Shown: positions 46,530 to 55,876 of the stretch, one piece after another
Numbering within the stretch: position 1 is the first letter of the stretch
Layout: the number at the start of each line of letters is the position of its first letter
DNA from: an uncultured Pelagibacteraceae bacterium
Lineage (GTDB): Bacteria > Pseudomonadota > Alphaproteobacteria > Pelagibacterales > AG-422-B15
Reading direction: 5' to 3'
DNA: 64,000 nucleotides
Assembly (NCBI GenBank): GCA_902619105.1
Contig: CACNCV010000001.1
Coordinates: forward strand, 270,706 to 334,705
Translations under genes and position numbers: made by a program
The notes under the pieces: generated by a model
Databases searched by the model: none
What the model saw: the letters and a program-made list of their open reading frames with translations, nothing else
Told to the model about the DNA's origin: nothing

Positions 46530-47501
46530 TCAGCTTTTAATTGAATTTACCAATTTGCTCAAGTAATCCGGCATAACAGACTGAAAATGAAGCATTTTTT
46601 CTTTTTTAGGATGAAGAAACCCAAGAGATTGCGCATGCAGAGCCTGTCCTGGCAACATTTTAATCGATTGAACCGTGCTTTCTGAAAGTGATTTTAGTTT
46701 ACTTTGAGGCGATCGCCCATAAGTACGATCTCCTATGAGTGGATTTCCCTTTTCTGTTAGATGCACTCTTATTTGATGAGTTCTTCCGGTTTCTAAGCGA
46801 CATTCTAATACTGTGGCAACAATTTGATTTTTTTTGTTCTTTAAATTTTCTAGTGTCTTGTAATGAGTGATAGCAACCTTACCTCTACTTACAGAACTCA
46901 TCATTTTTGTTCTATTCCTATTACTTCTAGATAAGAGTGACTTAATTTTTCCATTTGCTGGTGAGATTTTGTTCCAGCATACAGCAATATAAACTCTTTC
47001 GATAGAGTGAGCAGCAAATTGGTCAGATAAATGTTTATGAGTGAAATCATTTTTAGCTATTACAACCAGTCCACTCGTATCTTTATCAATTCGATGAACT
47101 ATTCCTGGCCTTTGAGCATCACCGACAAATTTTAATTCATCTCCACAATGATTGATCAAAGCATTAACAATTGTACCTGTCTTATTTCCAGCACCGGGGT
47201 GCATTACAATGCCCGCAGGTTTATTGATAACTATCAAATCCTTATCTTCATAAACAATATTTAATTTTATGTTCTCACCAATTATTGGTGTCTCATTTGC
47301 TAATTGTATATTTACTGAAATATGATCACCTAATGAGATCTTATAATCAGGATCTACAATATTATTATTTACTGTAATATTGGAGGACTTTATTAATTGA
47401 ATTATTTTTGACCTACTAAATTCTTTCAAATTTAAAGCAATATATTTGTCTATACGTTGACCTACTTGCTTCTTATGGTTGACTTTGTATTGATAGAACA
47501 T
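46530..47501 (-). CDS. rluD: 23S rRNA pseudouridine synthase, RluD/RluA family
   Basis: About 323 residues: an N-terminal S4-like domain (GQRIDKYIALNL, SRSKIIQLIKSSNITVNN) and the catalytic domain with PGIVHRIDKDTSGLVVIAK, whose Asp is the catalytic residue, then VYIAVCWN, LLSRSNRNRTKM and ECRLETGRTHQIRVHL. Members modify uridines in helix 69 of 23S rRNA or related sites. The start at 47501 (MFYQYK) is preferred over 47522, which would overlap the divergent DUF6476-like gene start at 47514. Confidence 0.92.
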   Translation of the reverse strand: MFYQYKVNHKKQVGQRIDKYIALNLKEFSRSKIIQLIKSSNITVNNNIVDPDYKISLGDHISVNIQLANETPIIGENIKLNIVYEDKDLIVINKPAGIVMHPGAGNKTGTIVNALINHCGDELKFVGDAQRPGIVHRIDKDTSGLVVIAKNDFTHKHLSDQFAAHSIERVYIAVCWNKISPANGKIKSLLSRSNRNRTKMMSSVSRGKVAITHYKTLENLKNKKNQIVATVLECRLETGRTHQIRVHLTEKGNPLIGDRTYGRSPQSKLKSLSESTVQSIKMLPGQALHAQSLGFLHPKKEKMLHFQSVMPDYLSKLVNSIKS

Positions 47502-47513
47502 TATGAGATAACG

Positions 47514-47801
47514 ATGTACCAAAAAATTATGCTATTTATAGTTATATTTCTCGGAATTGTAATTTTAATTGGTACCACGATTGTTATTACTACTATTATT
47601 GAGCGATCATACAAGATTGATTTTTTTACTTCCACTGATAATTCTGAGAAGGATATAAATATTGAAAAAAAATGTGATCTCGTGGGTGAAAAAACTAAAG
47701 TTATTTCTCTAAGTGAGGACAAATTAGCTATTATTTGTGAGGGTCGTATTGAGGTGATTAATTTATTAAATAATCAAGTAGAAAAAGTAGTTAACTACTA
47801 G
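47514..47801 (+). CDS. DUF6476-like small membrane protein
   Basis: About 95 residues: one N-terminal helix (about 5-27, LFIVIFLGIVILIGTTIVIT) followed by a small soluble domain with the beta-strand pattern VISLSEDKLAIICEGRIEVI and LLNNQVEKVV. Alphaproteobacteria commonly carry a protein of this shape divergent from rluD. Function unknown. The ATG at 47514 is preferred over one at 47457, which would extend deep into rluD. Its stop overlaps the convergent choline dehydrogenase end by 4 bases. Confidence 0.68.
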   Translation: MYQKIMLFIVIFLGIVILIGTTIVITTIIERSYKIDFFTSTDNSEKDINIEKKCDLVGEKTKVISLSEDKLAIICEGRIEVINLLNNQVEKVVNY

Positions 47802-49432
47802 CTTGCTCTATAAAAACTGGTCTCTACATCAGGTAAAGTTTCTTTTTTAAGGATGAGATCAGATGCCTTTTCAGCGATCATTACAGTTGTTGCATTGAGA
47901 TTTCCTGTAATTATATTTGGCATTATTGAAGCATCTACAACTCTTAAATTTTCAATCCCATAAACTTTGAGCTCTTCATCAACAACAGATAACTCATCTT
48001 TTCCCATTTTGCATGTACAAGAAGGATGATAAGCAGTATCACCTTTATTTTTAATGAATTCATTTAAATCACTCTCAGCGCTTGAATTTATTCCAGGATT
48101 AATTTCTTTTCCTCGATATTTATCAAAAGCTTTTTGATGAAAAATTTCCCTTGCAATTTTAATACCATCTCTCATTTCTTTTAAATCATGCTCTGTCTGC
48201 ATATAATTAAACTGTATTGCGGGTGAAGTTGAGGGATTGTTTGACTTTAATTTGACATGTCCTCTACTTGTTGGCCTCATTGGTCCTACATGTGCTTGAA
48301 AAGAATGAGAGCTTGGAGATTGTCTTCCATGATCCAATACAAGTGATGGAAAGAAGTGATACTGAATATTAGGATAATCTACCATATCATTACTTCTCAC
48401 AAAGCCGCCAGTTTCTAAGTTTGAATATGCTGCCACTCCAGATTTAAAAATAAACCATTCTATCCCTATGAATGCCATTCTTATTGGATTATATGATGTG
48501 TAAAGTGTAACGGGCTTAGTACATTCATATTGTAAATAAGTTTCAAGATGATCCTGTAAATTTTCACCTACACCTCTCAGGTCATGTTGAACAGATATAT
48601 CTAATTTTTCTAGTTCTTCAGCATTTCCTATACCTGAAAGCATTAGGAGTTGAGGTGAATTTATTGCTCCAGCTGATAATATCACTTCATTATCAGCATA
48701 GATTTTTTTTATCTCTCTTCCTGCAGTACATTCAACCCCAATGGCTTTATTATTTTCAATAATAACTTTGTTTACTATTGTATTTGTAATGACGGTAAGA
48801 TTTCTTCTATTAATAACTGGATGCAAGTAAGTTACACTCGTACTTTGTCTTCTGCCTCCGTAAATAGTGGTGTCCATTAGACCAAATCCCTCTTGTTTAT
48901 ATCCATTCATGTCATTATTTATCTCATAGCCGGCTTGTTCTGCCGCTTCTAGGTAGACCTTACTCAATTCATTGCCTTCCGAAGATCGAGATAATTTTAA
49001 AGGACCGCTTTTATTCCTATAAGTTTCATCTAATCCTTCAATTGACTCTGATTTTTTAAAATATGGAAGAACATTATTATAATTCCATGACTTAAGATCT
49101 TTTTGAGCCCAGTTTTCAAAATCCATTGGATTTCCTCTTACATGAACCATACCGTTGTGTGATGAACTTCCTCCCAACATCTTTCCTCTTGGGCAAAACA
49201 TTTTTCTATTGTTCATGAATGGTTCAGGCTCAGTTTCGTATAAATAATTATATTTTGGGTCATGCATTGTGTATAATAAAGCTGCCGGCATAGAGGTTTT
49301 CCACGTTTTATCCGATGGACCTGACTCAATTAACAATACATTTATCTCTGAATTAGCTGAAAGTCTATTTGCCAGAACACAACCCGCACTTCCGGCACCA
49401 ATAATAATATAATTATAAGAATTAAATTGCAT
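47798..49432 (-). CDS. betA: Choline dehydrogenase / GMC-family FAD oxidoreductase
   Basis: About 544 residues. FAD-binding YIIIGAGSAGCVLANRL at the N-terminus, CPRGKMLGGSSSHNGMVHVR (GMC signature 1), and GAINSPQLLMLSGIGNAEEL (signature 2), with the C-terminal catalytic His region DTAYHPSCTCKMG and NLRVVDASIMPNIITGNLNA. This is the BetA-like branch, which oxidises choline to betaine aldehyde, but GMC enzymes vary in alcohol substrate. ATG at 49432 (MQFNSYNY) is taken over one five codons earlier. Context with betaine and dimethylglycine enzymes supports choline. Confidence 0.85.
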   Translation of the reverse strand: MQFNSYNYIIIGAGSAGCVLANRLSANSEINVLLIESGPSDKTWKTSMPAALLYTMHDPKYNYLYETEPEPFMNNRKMFCPRGKMLGGSSSHNGMVHVRGNPMDFENWAQKDLKSWNYNNVLPYFKKSESIEGLDETYRNKSGPLKLSRSSEGNELSKVYLEAAEQAGYEINNDMNGYKQEGFGLMDTTIYGGRRQSTSVTYLHPVINRRNLTVITNTIVNKVIIENNKAIGVECTAGREIKKIYADNEVILSAGAINSPQLLMLSGIGNAEELEKLDISVQHDLRGVGENLQDHLETYLQYECTKPVTLYTSYNPIRMAFIGIEWFIFKSGVAAYSNLETGGFVRSNDMVDYPNIQYHFFPSLVLDHGRQSPSSHSFQAHVGPMRPTSRGHVKLKSNNPSTSPAIQFNYMQTEHDLKEMRDGIKIAREIFHQKAFDKYRGKEINPGINSSAESDLNEFIKNKGDTAYHPSCTCKMGKDELSVVDEELKVYGIENLRVVDASIMPNIITGNLNATTVMIAEKASDLILKKETLPDVETSFYRAS

Positions 49433-49476
49433 AACTAATTTTACCAAAGTTTGTAATTATAGTACAACATAAGCTT

Positions 49477-50355
49477 ATGTTAAAAAATTTAAACCCCAAT
49501 TATGCAATTGTACTTTCAACATTATTATGGGGTACGTGGTGGTATCCATTAAGGCTACTTAATGAATATGCGTATAATAATGCAATTCCACTCACTTTAA
49601 GTTTCACTATTGCTGGGTTATTTTTATTATTTTTTTCATACAAAAATATATCGAAATTAACTAATCGAAATTTGATACTTACAATAGTCGCAGCCTCAGC
49701 AGGAGCGGCTGCAATGTGTCTTTATAATGAGGGTTTAATTAGAGGTAATGTTGCAAGAGTCTTAATCTTTTTTTATTTAACCGCTGTATGGAGCACTTTA
49801 ATTGAAATTATTTTTCTACGAGCGGCCTTAAACATTTATAGGTTTTTTTCAATTTCTTCAGGTTTTATAGGTCTATTTATTATAACTGGGTTAGATCAAG
49901 GAAATTTTATGCCTAGCACCCTAGCAGATCTGTTTGGAATTCTCTCAGGATTTCTCTGGTCAATCTGTGCAACACTCATAAGAATAAATGAGGAACTTGA
50001 TGTAAATTTCGGTACTTCAGTTTTTATTTTAATTGGGGGTCTTTTTGTTGTTATTGCAACATTCTTACCGGATGGGCAAATACTTTCAGGATTTAACTAT
50101 GATATTTTAAAAAATACTATTTTGATAATTTTAATATTCGCATTTATCTGGTTATTGCCAGGTTACTGGCTTGTCACCTATGGTCAGGATCAAGTTGATC
50201 CAGGACGAGCGGGGATCCTATTAATGTTCGAAGTTGTTATTGGCGTTATATCTGCCTATCTGCTTGCAAATGAAATAATCTCGATTAGAGAGTTTATTGG
50301 TGCAATATTCGTAATGAGCGCACCATTAATCGAGATCTATTCAGTAAAAAAATAA
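49477..50355 (+). CDS. EamA/DMT-superfamily transporter
   Basis: A 292-residue inner-membrane protein with about ten helices in two five-helix repeats, as in drug/metabolite transporters. Visible family features are LSTLLWGTWWYPLRLL in helix 1, SAGAAAMCLYNEGLIRGNVAR near 73-93 and FEVVIGVISAYLLANEIISI with LIEIYSVKK at the end. It is divergent from betA (44-base spacer) and may share its regulation. Substrate unknown; amino-acid or osmolyte export is typical of the family. Confidence 0.85.
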   Translation: MLKNLNPNYAIVLSTLLWGTWWYPLRLLNEYAYNNAIPLTLSFTIAGLFLLFFSYKNISKLTNRNLILTIVAASAGAAAMCLYNEGLIRGNVARVLIFFYLTAVWSTLIEIIFLRAALNIYRFFSISSGFIGLFIITGLDQGNFMPSTLADLFGILSGFLWSICATLIRINEELDVNFGTSVFILIGGLFVVIATFLPDGQILSGFNYDILKNTILIILIFAFIWLLPGYWLVTYGQDQVDPGRAGILLMFEVVIGVISAYLLANEIISIREFIGAIFVMSAPLIEIYSVKK

Positions 50356-50378
50356 TTAAATCAGACATTTATCTAATT

Positions 50379-50409
50379 AATTATGTAACATAATTTAATT
50401 TTTTTTTAT
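50379..50409 (+). terminator. Possible terminator after the DMT transporter gene
   Basis: AATTATG pairs with CATAATT (7 bp, 3-base loop, 50379-50395) and a run of nine or more T follows. The stem holds a single G-C pair, so it is weak. It lies 23 bases after the stop, before the promoter of the transporter operon. Confidence 0.35.
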
Positions 50410-50439
50410 GTGGAAGCACTTGCATATATATGTTTCAAT

Positions 50440-50464
50440 TATAATGAAAGATATAAATTAGGAG
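50440..50464 (+). promoter_or_regulatory. -10 box and ribosome site of the quaternary-amine transporter operon
   Basis: A consensus TATAAT (50440-50445) lies 25 bases before the ATG at 50471, and TTAGGAG (50458-50464) gives a good Shine-Dalgarno. TTGCAT upstream (50420-50425) is spaced only 14 bases from the -10, too close for a normal -35, so activation by a regulator is possible. Confidence 0.4.
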
Positions 50465-50470
50465 ATTAAA

Positions 50471-51487
50471 ATGAATAAATTTTTTAAAAAATCTGCAATT
50501 GGAATATTTTTAGCAGGTTTTGCAGTTATTTTTGCAGTTAGTTGCGACAGGAATCAGGAAGTAGCTGATTGTGGCACAATTACTGTCGCAGAAATGAATT
50601 GGGCATCAGCTGAAATGTTTGCCCATGTAGATAAAATAGTATTAGAAAATGGGTATGGTTGTAATGTTGAACTTGTACCCGGCGATACTATGCCAACAGC
50701 AACATCAATGATGGAAAAAGGTGAGCCGGATGTAGCTCCTGAACTCTGGATTAATTCAGTTCGTATAGCTCTAGATAATGCAGTAGGTGAGGGCCGTTTG
50801 CATTATGCAGCTGAGGTACTGTCTGACACTGGTGAAGAAGGATGGTGGATTCCTCAGTACATGGCTGATGCAAATCCTGATATCCAAACGGTTTATGACG
50901 TTATAGAGCGCCCTGAACTTTTCCCTCATCCGGAAGGTGGAGATGGAGCAATTTATACATGTCCATCAGGCTGGAACTGTCAAATTAGTACCGGAAATCT
51001 CTTTAAAGCGTATGATATGGAAGCAAAAGGATGGAGACTAGTTGATCCTGGATCAGGTGGTGCATTAGCTGGTGCTATCGGTGAAGCATATAATAAAGAA
51101 GAGGGATGGCTAGGATACTATTGGGCTCCTACAGCAGTTCTTGGCAAATATCCACTTAAGAAACTAAGCTTTGGTGTTGAACACAGTAAAGAAGAGTGGG
51201 ACACTTGTACTTCTCAAGACGGATGTGCAGATCCAAAACCTAACGCATGGGTTGTTTCTGAAGTATACACTGTTGTCACTGATAACTTTAAAAATAGTTC
51301 TGATCTTGGAATGGAATACATTTCAAAGAGAGCACTTCCAAACAGCACTGTTAATGCTTTATTAGCTTGGAAAGATGACAATCAAGCATCTGGCGAAGAC
51401 ACAGCTATACATTTTCTGAAAAACTATACAGAATGGCACAGCTGGGTTGACGGTAATGCGAAAGCTAAAATTGAAGCAGCGTTATAA
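50471..51487 (+). CDS. Quaternary-amine ABC transporter substrate-binding protein (ProX/OpuAC type)
   Basis: A 338-residue exported protein: signal peptide with a possible lipobox FAVSC (Cys about 25), then the OpuAC domain. TITVAEMNWASAEMFAHVDK, GYGCNVELVPGDTMPTATSM, PDVAPELW and GYYWAPTAVLGKYPLKKL hold several Trp/Tyr that could form the aromatic cage for a trimethylammonium or sulfonium group. Glycine betaine, choline, carnitine, TMAO and DMSP are all possible ligands; the neighbouring catabolic genes favour betaine or carnitine. It is followed by permease and ATPase genes after a strong hairpin. Confidence 0.88.
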   Translation: MNKFFKKSAIGIFLAGFAVIFAVSCDRNQEVADCGTITVAEMNWASAEMFAHVDKIVLENGYGCNVELVPGDTMPTATSMMEKGEPDVAPELWINSVRIALDNAVGEGRLHYAAEVLSDTGEEGWWIPQYMADANPDIQTVYDVIERPELFPHPEGGDGAIYTCPSGWNCQISTGNLFKAYDMEAKGWRLVDPGSGGALAGAIGEAYNKEEGWLGYYWAPTAVLGKYPLKKLSFGVEHSKEEWDTCTSQDGCADPKPNAWVVSEVYTVVTDNFKNSSDLGMEYISKRALPNSTVNALLAWKDDNQASGEDTAIHFLKNYTEWHSWVDGNAKAKIEAAL

Positions 51488-51502
51488 TTAAAAAAATAAT
51501 AT

Positions 51503-51528
51503 TGCGGACTATAGAAATATAGTCCGCA
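51503..51528 (+). promoter_or_regulatory. Strong intercistronic hairpin with GAAA tetraloop
   Basis: TGCGGACTATA and TATAGTCCGCA pair over 11 bp without mismatch and enclose GAAA, a GNRA tetraloop. No T run follows, so it is not a terminator. It lies between the binding-protein stop and the permease start (8 bases before the ATG at 51536). Such structures protect the upstream message from 3' exonucleases and give high binding protein against low permease. Confidence 0.75.
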
Positions 51529-51535
51529 TATCTAT

Positions 51536-52432
51536 ATGAACTTTACCGAATTTTTTATTTCATTTCCTGAAATGAGTAAGGAGAGTCTTCGCCTATTTAA
51601 GAAGTCTCTTGATGGCGCTTACCGAAACTTTTCACGTGAATACGGCGATGCAATCGAAGCGGTTTTTGATCCAGTGCTTTATTTCTTAGTATGGTTTGAA
51701 AAAATACTACAAAATTCTCCATGGCCTGTGGTAATAATCGTTTTCTTGTTATTGATTTATTATGGAAGTAGAAGCGTCGCTCTAACTATTTCATCTTTAT
51801 TTGCTTTTTTATTAATTGGATATTTTGGAATGTGGGATGATACGATGTCCACAGTCAGTATTATTGGTGTTTGCACACTAATGTCTATCGGCCTAGGTAT
51901 ACCAATTGGCATATTAATGTCAGGATCTGATAGGGCGAGAGCCGCAATTACTCCAATTTTAGATATTATGCAAACGATGCCAAGTTTTGTGTATCTCATT
52001 CCAGTTGTTATGTTATTGGGTATTGGTAAAATTCCTGGTTTACTTGCAGTTATAATCTATGCAATCCCGCCAATAATTCGACTTACTGATCTTGGTATTA
52101 GAGAAGTTAATAAAGAAGTTTTAGAAGCCGCAGATGCATTTGGTGCAAATAGAACTCAAAAATTATTTAGAGTACAGCTTCCGTTAGCTTTACCAACAAT
52201 TTTCGCTGGTATTAATCAAACAATAATGATGGCACTTGCAATGGTAGTTATTGCTTCAATGATTGGGGTTAAGGGATTGGGGCAACCAGTCTTAAAAGCC
52301 ATCACCAATCAATATTTTACAATGGGCCTTCTCAATGGTTTGGCTATTGTAGCTTTGGCGATCATATTTGACAGGGTTTCTCAGTCATTTGGCAAAAGAA
52401 TGCAGCAATATAGGGCTGGCGCAAATGAGTGA
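51536..52432 (+). CDS. Quaternary-amine ABC transporter permease (ProW/OpuAB type)
   Basis: A 298-residue inner-membrane permease with a cytoplasmic N-terminal stretch and about six helices. LMSIGLGIPIGILMSGSDRAR, MQTMPSFVYLIPVVMLLGIGKIP (split at about 140-160), and the EAA loop VLEAADAFGANRTQKLFRVQL, then ALAMVVIASMIGVKGLGQPV, are the ProW hallmarks. No clear Shine-Dalgarno is seen; the hairpin at 51503-51528 occupies that region. Its stop overlaps the ATPase start by 8 bases. Confidence 0.92.
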   Translation: MNFTEFFISFPEMSKESLRLFKKSLDGAYRNFSREYGDAIEAVFDPVLYFLVWFEKILQNSPWPVVIIVFLLLIYYGSRSVALTISSLFAFLLIGYFGMWDDTMSTVSIIGVCTLMSIGLGIPIGILMSGSDRARAAITPILDIMQTMPSFVYLIPVVMLLGIGKIPGLLAVIIYAIPPIIRLTDLGIREVNKEVLEAADAFGANRTQKLFRVQLPLALPTIFAGINQTIMMALAMVVIASMIGVKGLGQPVLKAITNQYFTMGLLNGLAIVALAIIFDRVSQSFGKRMQQYRAGANE

Positions 52433-53450
52433 GATAAAGATTAAGATAGAAAATTTGTATAAAATTTTTGGATCAAGACCAAGAGAGTACACAGACATAG
52501 TTAGAGATGGCGTTGATAAAGACGAGTTATTATCAAAATATAATCATGTTCTTGGGTTGGATAATATTTCTCTAGATATCAAGGAGCATTCAATACAAGT
52601 TGTAATGGGATTATCAGGGTCAGGAAAATCTACTTTGATAAGACACATTAATAGATTGATTGAGCCAACCGAGGGAACGGTCACAGTTGATGGAGAGGAT
52701 ATTACTAAACTTAATAAAATGGATCTTCTAGAGTTTAGAAGAAATAAAACAGGGATGGTTTTTCAACGCTTTGCACTATTTCCTCATCAAAATATATTAG
52801 ACAATGTCCAGTTTGGATTGAGCATAAAAAATCTAGATAAGTCAGACTCTATAGAAAGAGCAATGTACTGGATCGAAAAAGTTGGTTTAACCGGTTTTGA
52901 AAATAAATTCCCAAATCAATTGTCAGGAGGAATGCAGCAAAGAGTAGGTTTAGCTAGGGCGTTAGCTACTGATCCAGATATATTGCTAATGGACGAAGCC
53001 TTTAGTGCGCTTGATCCATTAATAAGAACTGATATGCAGGACCAATTACTGGACTTACAAAAGAATTTAAATAAAACAATTATGTTCATAACTCATGACC
53101 TCGATGAGGCACTAAAATTAGGCGACCGAATAGCTATACTCAATGGCGGAAAACTTGTTCAAGATGGAAATGCAGAGGAAATTCTTTTAAAACCCGCTGA
53201 TCAATATGTGGCCAATTTTGTTAAGGATGTTAATCGTATAAAGGTTTTAAAAATCAAGACAATTCTTGACCAAGGAGGTGAACGAGCAAATTCTAATCCA
53301 ACTGTAAACGTAAATGATAGTATTGAAAATTGCTTGCCGGCAATACTTGAAAGTCAATCCGGTCTTAACGTAATTGATGAGAAAAACAATTTTGTTGGCT
53401 CAGTATCAAAAAACAAAATTATAGATATTTTGCAAAAATCTAAGGATTAA
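52425..53450 (+). CDS. Quaternary-amine ABC transporter ATP-binding protein (ProV/OpuAA type)
   Basis: A 341-residue ATPase starting at the ATG at 52425 (MSEIKIKIENLYKIFGSRP). Walker A is GLSGSGKSTLIRHI, the Q loop lies in MVFQRFALFPHQNILDNV, the signature is NQLSGGMQQRVGLARALA, Walker B LLMDEAFSALDPL, and the H loop ITHDLDEAL. A C-terminal part (about 270-341) carries a CBS-like segment ending in SVSKNKIIDIL, one copy where ProV has two. It drives uptake with the permease and binding protein. Confidence 0.93.
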   Translation: MSEIKIKIENLYKIFGSRPREYTDIVRDGVDKDELLSKYNHVLGLDNISLDIKEHSIQVVMGLSGSGKSTLIRHINRLIEPTEGTVTVDGEDITKLNKMDLLEFRRNKTGMVFQRFALFPHQNILDNVQFGLSIKNLDKSDSIERAMYWIEKVGLTGFENKFPNQLSGGMQQRVGLARALATDPDILLMDEAFSALDPLIRTDMQDQLLDLQKNLNKTIMFITHDLDEALKLGDRIAILNGGKLVQDGNAEEILLKPADQYVANFVKDVNRIKVLKIKTILDQGGERANSNPTVNVNDSIENCLPAILESQSGLNVIDEKNNFVGSVSKNKIIDILQKSKD

Positions 53451-53465
53451 TTCTACTAAATTTTT

Positions 53466-55874
53466 TTATTGCCTTAAATTTTTACCGGTTTGGTCATAAC
53501 AAGCATTATCAACAATTGAGGCATTATAAAACTCTCCATTTATTTCAACTTGCAAAACTTCTTTGGATTTTAATAAATCATTGTTCAAGTATGCAAAAGC
53601 AATACTTTTTTGCACATAGTGGCCGAAGCCTCCAGATGTTACATATCCGATACATACTTCATTCTGCATAACAGCTTCATTGCTAGTCACATCTATGTTG
53701 TCAGTTTCAATTACCAAGGAAAATAATCTGTGATTGCTATCATCTTTAACTGCAGCGTCTTTACCAATAAAATCTTTATCCCAATTTATAAATGCAGAAA
53801 GGCCAGTTTCTTTTGGAGTATAGTCAGGTCTAAAATCTAGTGTCCATGCGCCCCAATTTTTTTCTAGTCTCATAGACATCAAAGCTCTTCCGCCAAAAGG
53901 TTTAATGTTGAATTCTTCTCCTGCATCCTCAATAGCCTCATACAGCTTGATTTGATAGTGTGGAGCTACATATATTTCATATCCCAATTCTCCAGTAAAT
54001 GACAACCGGTTGACTAATGCAGGAACACCAGCAACAAACATTTGTCTAGAATCTCTAAATTTAAATGACTCATTAGAAACATCTTCTCTTACCAATAATT
54101 GCAGTAAATTTCTAGACTTTGGGCCAGAAATAGCAAGGCCGTGATAATCATCAGATCTGTTTTTATAAATGACCTCATATTGATCTAGATGTTGTTCAAA
54201 CCATCGTCGATGCATTTCCTGAGCGGCACCAGATCCATAAACCATAAAATGATTTTCACTAATACACGAAACTGTAAGGTCCCCATATAATTTACCTTTT
54301 TTAGATAGCATTGGACTTAGTGCTATGCGTCCAACTTTAGGTATTCTACCTGCCAAAATATAATCCAAAAACTTTCTTGAGTCTTTTCCCTTAAATTCAT
54401 GTTTAGAAAAATTAGCAATCTCTGTTACTCCAACGTTTTCTCTTACATTTTTTACTTCATTTGAAACATAGTTATGGGATCGAGAGCGCTTGATAGTTGG
54501 TTCTTCGTAAGCATCATCAGGATTATCAGCAAACCATAGAACATTTTCGAGTCCAAAGCTGTCACCCATAACTGCTCCCATGTTAACGAAGCGATCATAT
54601 AAAGCTGTAGTTTTTTGTTTCCTTCCTTTTGGCAAAGTCTCATTTGGAAATGTCATAATAAATCTTCGTTCATAATTTTCAGATGATTTAATTGTTCCAT
54701 AATGTGGAGATGCATAATCACCAAACCGTGCGACATCCATCGCCCAAACATCTATGGAAGGTTCACCATCAATAATCCATTCCGCAATACATTTGCCAAC
54801 ACCTCCTCCTTGACAGAACCCGGCCATAACACCGACTGCTACCCAATAATTTCTCATACCTGGAACTGGTCCAATGAGAGGATTTCCATCAGGACCAAAT
54901 GTAAAAGGGCCGTTAACAATATTTTTAATTCCTGCTTTTTCCAAAGCTGGCATTCTCTCAAAACCAATGACTAATCGATCTTGAATATTTTCTAATTTTG
55001 GTTCCAACAGTTCATGTCCAAAATCTAATGGGGTTCCCTGAACTTTCCAAGGAGTAGACTTATGTTCATATGTGCCAAGCAACATGCCTTGTCCTTCTTG
55101 TCTAAAATAGATATTACCATCAAAATCAGTTCCAACTGGTAGCCTTGTTCCCTTAGGCATTGCTGCTATTTCTGGAATTGTATCAGTGATTAAATAATGA
55201 TGCTCCATTGGCTGTACAGGCAAATTTAATCCAGCAAGTTTACTGACCTCTCTCGCCCAAAGTCCTGCAGCATTAATTACAATTTCTGTATGAATATTGC
55301 CCTTATCAGTAAACACATCCCAGGTTCCATCTTCTCTTTGCTTAGTGTCTTTAACCTCAGTATTTGTGTAATAGTTAGCGCCATGAACTTTTGCAGATTT
55401 TGCAAATGCATATGTGACACCTGATGGATCTACTTCTCCATCGATCGGATCCCACAAAGCTGAAATATATTTATTGGGATCGATAAGAGGATTTTTTTTT
55501 GCAACCTCCTCTAATGAGATAAACTCTTGATCAAGACCCATATATCTGGCTTTTGTTCTTTCTCTTTTAAGATAATCAGACCAAACTTCATTAGAGGCTA
55601 AATAAAACCCTCCACTTGGTTTAAAGCCAACTGAATGACCTGAAGTCTCTTCAATTTCCTTGTACAAGTTTATTGTATATGCCATCAGTCTGGATATGTT
55701 TGGATCTGAAGAAATGACATGAACGTTTCCTGCGGCATGCCATGAGGATCCTGCTGTTAATTCTTTTCGCTCAAGGAGAACGCAGTCCTTCACCCCAAAC
55801 TTTGCTAAATGGAAAAGAATAGAGCAACCTACAACTCCCCCGCCAATAACAACAACTTTAGCATGAGTTTGCAT
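53466..55874 (-). CDS. Dimethylglycine dehydrogenase-like FAD oxidoreductase with GcvT domain
   Basis: An 802-residue two-part enzyme. N-terminal DAO domain: VVVIGGGVVGCSILFHLA at 7-24, and AGSSWHAAGN with His46, the covalent-FAD His of dimethylglycine/sarcosine dehydrogenases. C-terminal GcvT/folate-binding domain from about 430, with FSKHEFKGKDSRKFLDYIL, ALMSMRLEKNWGAWTLDF and YVTSGGFGHYVQKSIAFAYL. It removes a methyl group from dimethylglycine (or sarcosine) and passes it to tetrahydrofolate. The gene follows the betaine methyltransferase by 2 bases, whose product is dimethylglycine. Confidence 0.88.
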   Translation of the reverse strand: MQTHAKVVVIGGGVVGCSILFHLAKFGVKDCVLLERKELTAGSSWHAAGNVHVISSDPNISRLMAYTINLYKEIEETSGHSVGFKPSGGFYLASNEVWSDYLKRERTKARYMGLDQEFISLEEVAKKNPLIDPNKYISALWDPIDGEVDPSGVTYAFAKSAKVHGANYYTNTEVKDTKQREDGTWDVFTDKGNIHTEIVINAAGLWAREVSKLAGLNLPVQPMEHHYLITDTIPEIAAMPKGTRLPVGTDFDGNIYFRQEGQGMLLGTYEHKSTPWKVQGTPLDFGHELLEPKLENIQDRLVIGFERMPALEKAGIKNIVNGPFTFGPDGNPLIGPVPGMRNYWVAVGVMAGFCQGGGVGKCIAEWIIDGEPSIDVWAMDVARFGDYASPHYGTIKSSENYERRFIMTFPNETLPKGRKQKTTALYDRFVNMGAVMGDSFGLENVLWFADNPDDAYEEPTIKRSRSHNYVSNEVKNVRENVGVTEIANFSKHEFKGKDSRKFLDYILAGRIPKVGRIALSPMLSKKGKLYGDLTVSCISENHFMVYGSGAAQEMHRRWFEQHLDQYEVIYKNRSDDYHGLAISGPKSRNLLQLLVREDVSNESFKFRDSRQMFVAGVPALVNRLSFTGELGYEIYVAPHYQIKLYEAIEDAGEEFNIKPFGGRALMSMRLEKNWGAWTLDFRPDYTPKETGLSAFINWDKDFIGKDAAVKDDSNHRLFSLVIETDNIDVTSNEAVMQNEVCIGYVTSGGFGHYVQKSIAFAYLNNDLLKSKEVLQVEINGEFYNASIVDNACYDQTGKNLRQ

Positions 55875-55876
55875 TC

